From Novosphingobium sp. KA1 (GTDB lineage: Bacteria; Pseudomonadota; Alphaproteobacteria; Sphingomonadales; Sphingomonadaceae), in assembly GCF_017309955.1 (NCBI RefSeq), contig NZ_CP021247.1, positions 2,009,001 through 2,073,000 of the forward strand: a stretch of DNA of 64,000 nt, in the 5' to 3' direction. Position numbers and translations under genes: made by a program. The notes below the pieces were generated by a model. The model made no database searches and was not told the origin of the DNA. It saw only the letters and a program-made list of their open reading frames with translations. This document shows, piece by piece, positions 34,152 to 43,849 of the stretch; positions within the stretch are counted from its first letter, which is position 1, and each line of letters starts with the position of its first letter.

Positions 34152-35192
34152 TTACGCTGCCACCACACCGCGCAGCAGCATTCGTGCCTTCGCAGAGGCG
34201 ATCAGGGTATCGAGGGCTGCCACGTCCTTCGCGCCGGCGTAGATTCCGAAGAGCCCCATATCGCCGAGCGTGGTGTTGGGCACGGAATAGCGTCCGTACC
34301 CGAAGAGATGATGACCCGCCGGGCCGAGGAAGGCAGTAAGATCGGCGGGCGAGGTGAACGTCATGGTCGCGCCATTGGCCCGCAGGATCAGTTCGCCCGT
34401 ATCGGCATTCACCGAAAGCGCGAACGCTTCCCACGTTGCACGCGGCGCCACGTTGGCGCCGCCGGGGCGGCTCGAGCTGGCGCCAGTCCACGCGCCGCCT
34501 GCGGCCTTGGTGTTCAGCAGCGAGATGTTGGAAAGGTCAGTGGCGCCGGTCGAATCGTTGTTCACGAAGAGCGCGCCGTTCGCCGTGACGACGGCCTGCA
34601 CGAAACCAGCGCCCACACCGGCAGACCCATAGTAATTGGTCTTTGAATGGATCACCGGGTACGACGAAGCGGTGGACAGCGGTACGCGGTTGCGGATGAC
34701 GCCGACGACCGAGCAGCTACCCGTGTAATCAATCGGCGCGTCGAAGAAGAAGCCGTTGCCCAGCGCATCCCCGGTCTTCACGCCCTCTGCAATGCGCGTG
34801 ACGGTGGAGCCGGTGACCAGCGATGCAGTGCGCCCGTTGCCCGAACTGTCGATGGCCTGCGTCGGCGCCGTGTTGATCGTGGTCGCGGCAACAGTCTGCG
34901 CCGCGCTGACCTGATAGGAACCGGTGCCGCCGGTGCCGGTGCCCAGCGCCGTGATCGTGGTGCCTGCGGTAATGCCGGTGCCGGTGATCACTTGGCCGAC
35001 AGCCAGCTTGCCGGCGGCGACAGCGGTGACCGTCAGCGTGTTGCCCGCGATCGAACCCGTGACCACGGCGCCGTCCTCGAACAGGTACAGGCCCTGCAGG
35101 CCATCGGAAGGGAAGCCGGCCACGGTTTCGATAAGAACGCCCAGCTGGCTCGCGCTGTCGTCAAGGTCAGGGATATTGATGATGAGGGACAT
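34152..35192 (-). CDS. LamG/concanavalin-like tail-tip protein
   Basis: A 346-residue protein. A beta-rich repeat region (about residues 50-110, [21 protein letters not shown]) precedes a lectin-like domain with [11 protein letters not shown] and [29 protein letters not shown] precedes the ATG. It follows the esterase-like gene by 12 bases and is probably part of the receptor-binding apparatus. The fold assignment is by pattern, not by a definite motif. Confidence 0.55.
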   Translation of the reverse strand: MSLIINIPDLDDSASQLGVLIETVAGFPSDGLQGLYLFEDGAVVTGSIAGNTLTVTAVAAGKLAVGQVITGTGITAGTTITALGTGTGGTGSYQVSAAQTVAATTINTAPTQAIDSSGNGRTASLVTGSTVTRIAEGVKTGDALGNGFFFDAPIDYTGSCSVVGVIRNRVPLSTASSYPVIHSKTNYYGSAGVGAGFVQAVVTANGALFVNNDSTGATDLSNISLLNTKAAGGAWTGASSSRPGGANVAPRATWEAFALSVNADTGELILRANGATMTFTSPADLTAFLGPAGHHLFGYGRYSVPNTTLGDMGLFGIYAGAKDVAALDTLIASAKARMLLRGVVAA

Positions 35193-35204
35193 GCGTCCTT
35201 GCTC

Positions 35205-37244
35205 CTAGCGAGAGTAACCAACGGCGCGCTTGAAGGGCACGCACCAGTTCCAGAGGGGGTAGGGTTTGCCGACCAGCGCAGCGATGTTCTCGGCCGCGTA
35301 CATCCCGGTTCCGGCGAGGTATTCGAACACATCGTCGGAACGCGTGGGATCGCTGTCACACAGGTTGCCGCTGCCGGCGGTCGCTTGGCTTGCGTACCAG
35401 ACGAACGCGTTGGCGCCGGGCTTCCGGTCCAGCGTGATTGCCACGATGCTGCCGCCGATGATCTCGACCGAGGCCACATTGGGCGTGCCTGCATCGTCCG
35501 AAACCCGGAAGCCCTTGGCGGCATAGTCCGTGGCCACGTTCTGGACGTAGGCAGATCGGAACTGGAGCGGGGATGACGGCGCGAAGTGGACGTAGATCGT
35601 CTTGCCGATAGCCTCGATCTTGATGGGAGCCAGCGGTTCGAAGCCGGTCCGTTCGACCATGACCTTGCGCAGCACCTTGCCTGCCTGCGCGGCCATCCAG
35701 CGATAGCCGTTGGGGTTCAGGTGTCCGCCCTTGTCCGTGACGGGGTAGGCGGGGCCGAAGCACCACACGCCCGGCGTGGACAGTGCCCAGTCAACCTGCG
35801 CGTTGCTGATCGAGAGATCGACGTTGTCGCGCACGTAGGAACCCGACGTAATGTAAGTGAGCCACGCGGGCGGCTTGGTCTGGCCGGTTATGGCGGCAAT
35901 GTCGGCGTTGAGGTCAGCGCGCAATTGGTTGAGTAGCGCGAGATAGCCAGGACCGTCCGTGGTGCCGCCATAGGTGGTGACGTAGTTCCACTCGCCCTGG
36001 GCCCAAAGCACGGCAGCAACGGCACTGCTGCCAAGCGGATCGGCCAGCGCCTTGAACTTCGTTACCGCGCCCGTGCTGCGCGAATAGAGATCGGGCGAAG
36101 CGCCCTTGCTGAGCGCCTCGATCGTTCGGCCGTTTACGGCGGTGTTGACCGCCACGAAATTCCGCGTCGGCGCGCCTGCCTGATCGCTCCAGGCGCGGGC
36201 AAGGTGCCGGACGGCGCCGGTGATGATAGCCTCACCCTCGGCGCTGCTTCCGGCCGGAAGTGCCGCGACGGTGGCATCATCCAGAGGCGCGCGGCCCGAG
36301 TTGACCTGCGCCTCCACCGTCGAAATGAGCGGGTTGAACGCTGCGGTTCCCTGCGTATCGTATCCTGCGGCTGTGGCTGTCGCTGGTCGGATCGATTGCC
36401 CCATCATGAAGGTATTGGGCTCTGCCGTGCGGGGAAGCGCCGGCCAGCCTTCCTGCGCCGACATAAGCGACTGACCGTAGCCGATGATCAGATTGTAAAG
36501 CGCGGTGCTCAGCCGCAGGATCTGGATGTTGTGCGGGGTGCCGGTGGCCGAGCGGCCGCGCGCCATGTTGGCGGCATCGGCATAGAGCATCGAAATCTTG
36601 GCAGAACTGCCTGCGCGGGAAAGGTGCACGTCGCCATCGCGCACGCCGATCACGGGGCGCTTGGTGGCGCCATGGATTGCCCACGCCCAGTCGGCTTCCA
36701 CGCTGCGTTCAATGCCCCCGCCCGCGAAGCCGCGGAGAGTTGGGCTGATGCTGCCGATGTTGAAGCTGCCGGCAACGCTGAAATCGCCCGCCACCGTAAC
36801 GCTGGACAGGAATTCGCCGGTGCCGCGCACCTGCATCTTATGCGTGATGAACTTGCCGGCATAATCCAGCGCGATCACGGGCTTGCCCTGACCGCCCGCG
36901 ACACCCCATGCATAGGTTGTTTCGCGGTTGTGCAGATTGGTGGAGCCGAGCGTCAGCTTGCTGCCCTTGGGCGCATAGAAGCCCTTGGCCGCAAACCAGC
37001 GCAGGGCATCGTCAAGGCCCGCCGTAAGGCGATTGGTGGACCCGCTGAACGAGAACTTGATGCGGGAACCGTCCGGCAGGGTGTTGCCGATGTCGATGCC
37101 CGACCTGACGTCATCGAGCGTGTTCAGCGACTGTTTGCCCAAGAGGTTCGGACGAAACTTCAGGAGGTCGAGCATCGCCGATACCGTCCGGCCGTCGTAG
37201 TCGATCAGCCGCGCCGCGCGCAAAATGGAGCTGAGTTTCGCCAC
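35205..37244 (-). CDS. Tail protein with SGNH-like esterase domain
   Basis: A 679-residue protein starting at GTG (37,244), 3 bases after the stop of gene H. The N-terminal 230 residues look like virion attachment and beta-structured text. From about residue 255 an SGNH/sialate O-acetylesterase-like domain appears: YGQSLMS (block I serine), LWAQGEWN (block III) and GGHLNPNGY (block V histidine). Such domains strip O-acetyl groups from capsule or LPS during adsorption. It probably acts as a tail spike on the host surface polysaccharide. Confidence 0.7.
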   Translation of the reverse strand: MAKLSSILRAARLIDYDGRTVSAMLDLLKFRPNLLGKQSLNTLDDVRSGIDIGNTLPDGSRIKFSFSGSTNRLTAGLDDALRWFAAKGFYAPKGSKLTLGSTNLHNRETTYAWGVAGGQGKPVIALDYAGKFITHKMQVRGTGEFLSSVTVAGDFSVAGSFNIGSISPTLRGFAGGGIERSVEADWAWAIHGATKRPVIGVRDGDVHLSRAGSSAKISMLYADAANMARGRSATGTPHNIQILRLSTALYNLIIGYGQSLMSAQEGWPALPRTAEPNTFMMGQSIRPATATAAGYDTQGTAAFNPLISTVEAQVNSGRAPLDDATVAALPAGSSAEGEAIITGAVRHLARAWSDQAGAPTRNFVAVNTAVNGRTIEALSKGASPDLYSRSTGAVTKFKALADPLGSSAVAAVLWAQGEWNYVTTYGGTTDGPGYLALLNQLRADLNADIAAITGQTKPPAWLTYITSGSYVRDNVDLSISNAQVDWALSTPGVWCFGPAYPVTDKGGHLNPNGYRWMAAQAGKVLRKVMVERTGFEPLAPIKIEAIGKTIYVHFAPSSPLQFRSAYVQNVATDYAAKGFRVSDDAGTPNVASVEIIGGSIVAITLDRKPGANAFVWYASQATAGSGNLCDSDPTRSDDVFEYLAGTGMYAAENIAALVGKPYPLWNWCVPFKRAVGYSR

Positions 37245-37247
37245 GTG

Positions 37248-38324
37248 TCAAAATCCTACTGCGATGAAACAGGTGACATCGCCTTCGTCATCAGCGCTGA
37301 AAACGTTGAAGCCATCCTTGGTGATGGAAGAGGCAATGACGGCCGGGGTATTGTCTTTCGAATCCGCGCCGAGATTGGTCACGCCGCTGACAACGGCGGC
37401 AAAGCAAGCGGACGGGAACGGCTCGATGAACCAGACTGGGGTGGTGCTGTTGGCTGCGGCGGTGAAGCGGCCCCAGACGATCTGGAAACCGAAGAACCGG
37501 ATGAAACCGTTCTGGGCCAGTGACATCGAGATCGGGCCGAGGCGGCGCGGGGTTACAACCTTGGTGCCAGAAGTGCCCGCCGTTATGTCCTCGGCGTCGG
37601 CCTCCGTGACAGTCAGCGTGCGATCCGCGTAGAGATCGCCGCCGCCCGTAACGAGGCCACCTCCAACGATGCGGCGCTGCCTTAGCGTTTCCAGTCCGGC
37701 ATCAAGTGCCGTGCTGAGGCTGTTGAGCCCATTGTTCAAAGCAGTGTTGAGCGCATCGATACTTGCGCTCACCGCCGTGCTGAGCGCCTGCAGGCGCTGA
37801 CGTAGGGTTTTGGGCGTGACGATCGTTTCTGCGTCGTCCTCGCCATCTTCCTCCGCGTCGACGCGTTCCTGCGTTGCAAGACGGGCAACGCCCCGGGCCT
37901 GCTGTGTGGCAGGCGGGTATGCGAAGACGGCATTCCCGTAATCGATGTTGGCAGCGAGATCGGAATCGAAGGCAATGTCGAAAGCCATGAGGCCGAATGC
38001 CAGTTCGGCCTTGGTCATGATGACAGCGGCGCTGGTGTGCACCGCAAACAGCTGACCGTCGCCCATGAACAGGCCGAACCCGGTGATGGACCAGTTGTCG
38101 CCAGACGTGTCGTAGGCGGTCAGGTGGGTGATGTTGGGGGCGGATGCCGTGCCCGATGCCACCTCCAGGCGCTTGAATTCACCGGGCAGGGCCACGAGCG
38201 TGGGCGCGTAGTCGAACGCGGTCGCGGTCAGCCCGAGGTGCGTGATGGAGACCGGGTCAGAACCCGATGCACCTTGCACGGCAGCAAGCCCCGCGTCCGT
38301 CAGCTTGAGGGAAAGCGCGGCCAT
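37248..38324 (-). CDS. H: Tail fibre protein, P2 gpH-like
   Basis: A 358-residue protein. The N-terminus (LKLTDAGLAAVQ ... FKRLEVASGTASAPN) is the phage tail-collar/fibre attachment domain of gpH. The middle is heptad-rich, and the C-terminus (FIRFFGFQIVWGRF) resembles the gp53-like fibre tip. It is much shorter than P2 gpH (669). The start overlaps the stop of gene I (TAATG). Confidence 0.85.
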   Translation of the reverse strand: MAALSLKLTDAGLAAVQGASGSDPVSITHLGLTATAFDYAPTLVALPGEFKRLEVASGTASAPNITHLTAYDTSGDNWSITGFGLFMGDGQLFAVHTSAAVIMTKAELAFGLMAFDIAFDSDLAANIDYGNAVFAYPPATQQARGVARLATQERVDAEEDGEDDAETIVTPKTLRQRLQALSTAVSASIDALNTALNNGLNSLSTALDAGLETLRQRRIVGGGLVTGGGDLYADRTLTVTEADAEDITAGTSGTKVVTPRRLGPISMSLAQNGFIRFFGFQIVWGRFTAAANSTTPVWFIEPFPSACFAAVVSGVTNLGADSKDNTPAVIASSITKDGFNVFSADDEGDVTCFIAVGF

Positions 38325-38962
38325 TACTCGTCCTCCAGAAAGTTGCCGTCTTCATCGCGGATCGGCTCGCCATCATCGGTCTGCAGGACCATCGACCAGT
38401 CCCGGCTAGTGTCGTGCACGGCAGCGTAATCGGCCCGGTGCATGGCTCCGATCATTCCGCCGGCGGCCATGAAAAGGGTCGCCTGCGATTCCAGCGTCTG
38501 CACAAAATTGAAGTGGGCACGGGCCGGCTTGGCCACTGCGACATCGCGTATGATCGCGTTGGCCGTGTCGGCGGTCAGGAAGCTGGCCGGGATCTCGGCC
38601 GCAGGTGCGCGCACCTCGAAGGTGTAAGGTGCTTGGCGCGGGCTCGCCTCATGCCATTCAACGATACGAAGCGATGCGTGATAGCGCGCAAGCACCTCTT
38701 CCACCGCGCGGCGGCTGCCCTTGCGGCGATGGTAGGGGATGGCATCGGCAATTTCGGCACGCTTTTGCGCGATCGTCCATTCCGTTTTCCAGTGGCTGAT
38801 CGCCAGCGCCCATGCGAGCCATGGCAGATGCGTGGTGGGGCAATCGGCGGCAGACCAGACCGAGCGGATGGGCGTGGGAAGGTCGGTCAGGCGCGCGGCG
38901 ACCTGTTCGAGCCCTTTCTCCAGCGGAGTGGACGCAGGCGGGAGGACGGAGGCGTAAGTCAT
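38324..38962 (-). CDS. I: Tail protein, P2 gpI
   Basis: A 212-residue protein of the gpI family (P2 176), recognised by LPWLAWALAISHWKTEW and AIPYHRRKGSRRAVEEVL. It links the tail fibre to the baseplate. It carries an acidic C-terminal extension relative to P2. It overlaps J by 4 bases. Confidence 0.92.
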   Translation of the reverse strand: MTYASVLPPASTPLEKGLEQVAARLTDLPTPIRSVWSAADCPTTHLPWLAWALAISHWKTEWTIAQKRAEIADAIPYHRRKGSRRAVEEVLARYHASLRIVEWHEASPRQAPYTFEVRAPAAEIPASFLTADTANAIIRDVAVAKPARAHFNFVQTLESQATLFMAAGGMIGAMHRADYAAVHDTSRDWSMVLQTDDGEPIRDEDGNFLEDE

Positions 38963-39864
38963 TCGCCCGTGCCCGCCAGCTGGGCGCTGATGCCGGTGCA
39001 GTAGGGCGCCTGCAGGCGCGTAATCGGAATATCGGCGGCGGGCGTGCGCAGGACGACATTCTGCACGCCTTCGACATGCGCGGCGCGGAACAGGGCCGAT
39101 CGGGTAACGTCGCGGCCAAGGCGATGGCTTTCTGCGACGTAGGCTTCGACCGAGGCAAGCGAGGCAGCAAGGACTACGGCGGCATCCGGGCCGCTGTAGG
39201 TGGCGAGATCGTAATCCACGCCATAGCGAACGATGTCTGCTGACTGGACGGTGACGAGGTCCGTCAGCGGGCGGCGGGTATCGGCCGAGACATAGGCGCT
39301 CACCGCGTCGACCAGCGCCTGCGAGGCCGCGCCATCGGCCGTGCGCGCCATGATCGTGACGATCACGTGGCCGGGATCGAAGCTGATCGCCGTGGCGTCC
39401 AGCACGTTGGAATCGGCCGACAGCGCATGGAAGACATAGGCGCCTTCAGGACCGGCAACCGAGTAGCCCTCGGGCGCCAGGACCATGCGGCGGCGGAATT
39501 CCGTATCGCTTTCCATGACCGCTGCGGTGCCGGTTGCCGTATCGGCGGGCGTGATCGTCTTGCGGGCGATGCCGAACAGGGCGGCGATGTTGTCCAGATC
39601 CGCGCCCACCGCATAGGCGGGCATCACCGCGCGCACGGCATCGTTGATCCGCTGGCGCAGCAACTGGGCGAAATAGGTGAAGACCTGAAGGAGCTTGGTG
39701 GCCGGATCGCTGTTGCGGCCGGTGAAGGTCAGGCCGCTTTCCGCCATGGCGGCTTTCATCTGCGCGATGCAGTCAGCAAGGATCGTCGCGAAATCGAGAT
39801 CCTCGACGATATCCGGCACGGACATGCGCGAGAGATCGACAGCGGTGAAGGAAGTATCGGCCAT
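38959..39864 (-). CDS. J: Baseplate protein, P2 gpJ
   Basis: A 301-residue protein, essentially P2 gpJ length (302). It is recognised by LDFATILADCIAQMKA, LLQVFTYFAQLLRQRIND and the DNIAALFGIAR strand. The ATG at 39,864 (MADTSFTAVDLS) is preferred over an in-frame ATG three codons upstream. It opens the J-I-H unit, with an Ogr-type dyad centred about 57 bases upstream. Confidence 0.92.
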   Translation of the reverse strand: MADTSFTAVDLSRMSVPDIVEDLDFATILADCIAQMKAAMAESGLTFTGRNSDPATKLLQVFTYFAQLLRQRINDAVRAVMPAYAVGADLDNIAALFGIARKTITPADTATGTAAVMESDTEFRRRMVLAPEGYSVAGPEGAYVFHALSADSNVLDATAISFDPGHVIVTIMARTADGAASQALVDAVSAYVSADTRRPLTDLVTVQSADIVRYGVDYDLATYSGPDAAVVLAASLASVEAYVAESHRLGRDVTRSALFRAAHVEGVQNVVLRTPAADIPITRLQAPYCTGISAQLAGTGE

Positions 39865-39908
39865 GCCGCGCATGTCGCGGCAGGCTAGGGGCTTGCGCTA
39901 TCCCCCGG

Positions 39909-39934
39909 CATTGGGATGGGCGGCAGGCCAAATG
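39909..39934. promoter_or_regulatory. Ogr-type activator dyad before gene J
   Basis: CATTGGG-N12-CCAAATG, one mismatch from the dyads before V and O/P and with the same spacing. It is centred about 57 bases before the J start. Confidence 0.7.
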
Positions 39935-40104
39935 CTTCGATATGCAGTGGCTTCAAGGGGCCGTTTGCGGAATTTCAGCTTACCGGCTGAGCGACCGAGA
40001 TAGCTGCCTGTCGCTTTTCGCGATGGGGAGCGCCTGAGAGGGAATTCTCTGCCGTTCAGCACACGCCCCATTGCGGACGTTCGTTCTAGGAGTAGTTTGC
40101 TTCG

Positions 40105-40494
40105 ATGAGCATTTATCGACGCGATGAAGTTGACGGGGAATGGGAGCCGGTGCCTTGGGGAACGAGTGGCAACGCCGCCGATGAACTGGAGCAAGGATTT
40201 CATGAGCGGGCGATGAAGCCGATCGCGTGGACGGCCATTCCCTTCAAGAACTTTCCGATCGAAGGAATATTCGGCCTTTCCAAAGATCCGTTAACAGAAA
40301 TCGATGCAGCTTACTTTGCTGTTCTGGACGGAGAAGAGTTACTTCTCATTGATAACACGTGGTTTGGCTGGCCAGACCCACCGCGATGGGGATTGGCGTC
40401 ACGTCCTTCAGACAGACATGACCTCCTATGGAAGCATTGGGGCCATTTCCCCGATCTGCCCGCTGAGTGGAACGTCCCATCGCTGGAATTTTGA
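40105..40494 (+). CDS. Unknown cargo protein
   Basis: A 129-residue acidic protein rich in Trp and Pro (MSIYRRDEVDGEWEPVPW ...). It runs against the late operons in a cargo region between J and S. An AGGAG lies 13 bases before the ATG, rather far. There is no recognised family. Its isolation and opposite strand suggest a lysogen-expressed cargo gene. Confidence 0.45.
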   Translation: MSIYRRDEVDGEWEPVPWGTSGNAADELEQGFHERAMKPIAWTAIPFKNFPIEGIFGLSKDPLTEIDAAYFAVLDGEELLLIDNTWFGWPDPPRWGLASRPSDRHDLLWKHWGHFPDLPAEWNVPSLEF

Positions 40495-40614
40495 GCGTCC
40501 GCTAACCACCCTGAATGCCCAAACAGCATCAGATTTGGCGCAGGCCCGAACCAGACAGACCGCAATCGGGCGCCTCATTCGAGCTTTCGCTAAACGAGTA
40601 GCTTCGATGGGTGG

Positions 40615-40935
40615 TTAGCGGTCGTCCGCCGGTCGCCGATGCAACGTTGATCCGACACCCCCGCCGATGGCGGTTGGCACCAAGATGATCAGCACAAGCC
40701 AGTTTGTGTGGACTACGAAACCGCCAGCCAGTCCGAACATCCGGTCAGCACAATATAGAACAGCGACCGCAGCGGCGTATGCCAGCACCGGGACAAGCAA
40801 TGCGCTACACAGCAGCAAGGGCCACGCTTTCCACCCCCAACGCCTTGTCGCCGCGAACGCTATCACCCCGACAACGATCATCACTCCGAAACAGACGATG
40901 CCGGTGAGCCAGCTATTATCCGCGATGAAGATCAT
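40615..40935 (-). CDS. Small integral membrane protein
   Basis: A 106-residue protein with three hydrophobic segments (about residues 10-28, 37-62 and 76-95) and a short basic tail. There is no family I can name. It is in the cargo region. The 238 bases between it and the next gene contain only a short repeat at 41,100-41,119. Confidence 0.45.
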   Translation of the reverse strand: MIFIADNSWLTGIVCFGVMIVVGVIAFAATRRWGWKAWPLLLCSALLVPVLAYAAAVAVLYCADRMFGLAGGFVVHTNWLVLIILVPTAIGGGVGSTLHRRPADDR

Positions 40936-41243
40936 CCCGGGAACCTACTGCACGCGGGTATGTCCGCAAGGGGGCGCATGCCGACAGGCAACTCTTTTCT
41001 CGTCGGATCAGCAGGTCCAACCCGAACGCATGACCGCTTACGAGCGTCTGGTACGAGCCGCTGGACGACGACGATGGGCGCGTAGCAGAATTTCGGCAGA
41101 CGCCCCGTTGCGGACATTCTCCGACAGGCGCACTTTGCCATCTCTGGCGTGGTAAAAGTGTCGGGAGGATCTTATGAATACCGCGATACGGCTGCTAGTT
41201 CTCATTCCGACAGCGGCCATTTGCCTGCTCCTCGCAGTTCTTA

Positions 41244-42148
41244 GAGACTGTTTGGAAAATCGGTGACAGGGGTTGCCGAGTGGATCTGTGTCTGATTCAG
41301 GCTGTGCATGTGGACCCAGCATAGCCGAGGGCGAATGGCCCAGATTGCCAAGAAGACGAAGCGTTATCCCAGTGATCTGACCGATGAGGAATGGGATCGC
41401 CTAGCACCCCTGATGCCCAGGCCGGGCCGCCGGGGACGTCCACGCGAAGTGGATTTTCGCGAGGTGATCAACGCCGTGCGCTACCTTGTTCGTTCGGGCT
41501 GTGGCTGGCGAATGCTGCCGATCCACTTCGGGGCATGGCAGACTGTCTATGGCTGGTTCCGGGAATTGGCTCGCAGGTTCCTGTTCCAGACAATCCACGA
41601 CATCGAACTGATGCTCGATCGCGAGCGCCAGGGGCGGGAGGCCAGTCCGAGCGCAGCAGTGATCGACAGCCAGTCGGTCAAAGCACCATCGGCAGAAAAG
41701 CGTGGGTTCGACGCAGGCAAGAAGGTTGTCGGACGCAAACGACACATAGCCGTCGATACCGATGGACGGTTGCTAATGGTCAACCTGACCACTGCAGACA
41801 TCTCGGACAGCGCGGGCGCCCAGACTATCCTGGATGGAATCCGCAAACGCTGGCCCTGGATCAAACATCTCTTCGCCGATGGCGCCTATGACCGCCTGAA
41901 ACTCATGGACAAGGCCAGCTATCTGGATTTCGTCGTCGAGGTAATCCGGCGCAGCGATCAGCAGCAGGGCTTCAAGGTCCTGCCCCGGCGATGGGTCGTC
42001 GAGCGGACCTTTGGCTGGATGATCCGATGGCGCCGATTGGTCCGTGATTACGAGAAGCGCATCGACGTCTCGCAGGCCATGATCCTCGTCGCCATGGGCG
42101 GGAATCTCCTACGCCGAAACGCTCACCCCTGATTTTCCAAACAGACTC
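41244..42148 (+). mobile_element. IS5-family insertion sequence, 905 bp
   Basis: The terminal inverted repeats GAGACTGTTTGGAAAATC (41,244) and its partner ending at 42,148 match at 17 of 18 positions. Direct repeats TTA (41,241-41,243 and 42,149-42,151) flank the element, in keeping with the TNA target of the IS427-like group. It is complete, with one transposase gene. Confidence 0.9.
41335..42132 (+). CDS. IS5-family DDE transposase
   Basis: A 265-residue transposase. An N-terminal DUF4096-type domain (YPSDLTDEEWDRLAPLMP) is followed by the DDE catalytic set: D in AAVIDSQSVK, D in HLFADGAYDR and E in VVERTFGWM. The ATG at 41,335 (MAQIAKKTKRYPSDL) is preferred over an upstream in-frame start inside the terminal region. 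It lies within intact terminal repeats, so the element may be active. Confidence 0.93.
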   Translation: MAQIAKKTKRYPSDLTDEEWDRLAPLMPRPGRRGRPREVDFREVINAVRYLVRSGCGWRMLPIHFGAWQTVYGWFRELARRFLFQTIHDIELMLDRERQGREASPSAAVIDSQSVKAPSAEKRGFDAGKKVVGRKRHIAVDTDGRLLMVNLTTADISDSAGAQTILDGIRKRWPWIKHLFADGAYDRLKLMDKASYLDFVVEVIRRSDQQQGFKVLPRRWVVERTFGWMIRWRRLVRDYEKRIDVSQAMILVAMGGNLLRRNAHP

Positions 42149-42533
42149 TTAGCCTCGGGTTCGGAGGACTAAATGTCGCGTCACTGACGTTGGCCATTGC
42201 AATTGCCATCACGCCGGTTGGGCTGATCGCATGGACGGTAGCTGACCATCGCAAGAGAATCCGACGCGACCGCTTCCCACCCATCTTCACCGCCGACCGC
42301 TCAGGTCGGCGCGGGAGACCGGACCGGCAGGTTTCTGGAGCGTCAAATCGGCCCTTGAGCGACCAACTTGGGCGCCTGCCCGACCTGCAACCCTTGGGGC
42401 CCGGACGCGAAGCCGCCCCCCCAAAAAAAACCGTCGAAGAAATTGGCCCGAGACCGGCCCAGCAGCATACGCCGATAAAGAAGCCGCCGGTTTGTTTTGC
42501 GAAGTGCGATCATTGGTGTGATATGCTTCGGAT

Positions 42534-42995
42534 ATGAGCACAAATCGGCTGCCCCTTAAGGCATTAGCTTTCGGATTTTTGGCATTTGGCAGTATTGCGA
42601 GTGCTGGCCCTGCGGATGAATGTCTAAGTGACCTTGGCGATGCTTTGACCTCAGGTGGCTTTACCGGTTCGGTCGATTGCCGTCATGACCAACTCTCCAT
42701 TCAGGAAGTCGGTAAAGTGCCTGCGCAACGGAGCACTTTCACCGTCTATTCCTACCGTTATAGGCTGGCGCCTGCTTGCGCAGATTGCGCGATCCACGGC
42801 GGCCAACGAATCATCATCATGGATGGCGGTCGATACATCGGGCAATACAAAGCGGATTTCGTAACACCTTCAATCGAGCATGGTAACTTGGTGATGAAAG
42901 CCACCGGAGAAGCGCCTGTGACAATCGCGTTTAGGCGGAACGGCCCACCAGATGAAATTCTAGTTGATGGAGAAGTGCTTCGCATCTTCAAGTAG
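42534..42995 (+). CDS. Secreted protein with signal peptide
   Basis: A 153-residue protein. Residues 1-24 form a signal peptide (LPLKALAFGFLAFGSIASAG, likely cut after ASA). The mature part has four cysteines (AGPADEC, SVDC, APAC, ADC) that could form disulphides. It starts within the stop of the interrupted membrane gene, so expression may now be lost or driven from the insertion. No family is recognised. It is a lysogen-type cargo gene. Confidence 0.6.
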   Translation: MSTNRLPLKALAFGFLAFGSIASAGPADECLSDLGDALTSGGFTGSVDCRHDQLSIQEVGKVPAQRSTFTVYSYRYRLAPACADCAIHGGQRIIIMDGGRYIGQYKADFVTPSIEHGNLVMKATGEAPVTIAFRRNGPPDEILVDGEVLRIFK

Positions 42996-43180
42996 ACGTT
43001 CGCTCACCTCGAAAAAGCCGATGCTGGTCGTATTGATCGACAACGCCGCATGCCGCTCATCGTTCACCTGATGCCGCTTTTTGTTGAACTCCACTGAAAA
43101 GCTGCCGTTCCGGAATCGAGATTGATGATTGGCCTGTCGAACGACCGGCAAGGGCGCTAAGTGGCCGTACGAGCCTACCC

Positions 43181-43849
43181 TCAGACCAGTGAAATCTGAG
43201 CGAGGAGGGTGTCTAGCAGTCGCTCACGATCTGCGGCCGTCGCCCCAAGCAATTGGCGCTGCGGATAAGCAACTGCCTTTGCGCGCAGCGATGGCTTGTC
43301 CCGCAAGCCGAACTGGTGAACCTCCGCGATCTGCGAGACTTTGCCGGTGAAGCCAACCCAGATGCCCTGATCATCAACGCCAGAGCGCAGGAATCGCGCG
43401 CTGGCGAGGCGGCGGAACATGGCCTTGCGGCGCAGGCTTCCCTGCCGGCGCAGGCTGCTGCCGGTGGTGTTGCGGTGTTCCTCGGGGACCGGGAGCCACT
43501 TCACGATCTTGTCGAATTCGAACGTGCGGATATCGCCGGCCTCGATATCGAAGCCGGTGAGCATGCGGCCGGTGCCCCATGTGAAGCTTTTCATGATCAC
43601 CCGGCGCGGTTCGCCGCTGCCGTGGGCGGGGTAGAGGAAGCACGCGGCGCCCCGGCTTGAGACCGGCGGTGCCTTCTGCTTGCGCGCTTCGAACGCGGCT
43701 CCGGCGGGATCGCGCTGGGCGGCAATGCGCTTACGCTGACTGGCGGCCAGCTCGCGCGCCATGCGGTGCATCAGTGCGCGGCGCGGGCCGGGTTCAAGGC
43801 TGCGCAGGATGGCGCCGGCGATGCGCTCCAGTTCCCCCAGATCGTCCAT
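43181..43849 (-). CDS. S: Tail completion protein, P2 gpS
   Basis: A 222-residue protein of the phage virion morphogenesis family, longer than P2 gpS (150). It is recognised by LMHRMARELAASQRKRIAAQRDP and the C-terminal HQFGLRDKPSLRAK. It completes the tail so it can join the head. It follows R with a TGATG overlap. Confidence 0.88.
   Translation of the reverse strand: MDDLGELERIAGAILRSLEPGPRRALMHRMARELAASQRKRIAAQRDPAGAAFEARKQKAPPVSSRGAACFLYPAHGSGEPRRVIMKSFTWGTGRMLTGFDIEAGDIRTFEFDKIVKWLPVPEEHRNTTGSSLRRQGSLRRKAMFRRLASARFLRSGVDDQGIWVGFTGKVSQIAEVHQFGLRDKPSLRAKAVAYPQRQLLGATAADRERLLDTLLAQISLV

Larger units (their letters stand above)
41174..42537 (+). pseudogene. Membrane protein gene split by IS5-family insertion
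   Basis: A GGGAGG ribosome site and ATG (41,174) begin MNTAIRLLVLIPTAAICLLL. After 23 codons the frame is broken by the insertion. Removing the 905-bp element and one TTA copy restores one frame of about 150 codons (LSLGFGGLNVASLTLAIA ...) ending at 42,537. The intact product would have two N-terminal membrane segments and a basic, Pro-rich tail. Function is unknown. The stop overlaps the start of the next gene by 4 bases (ATGA). Confidence 0.75.
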
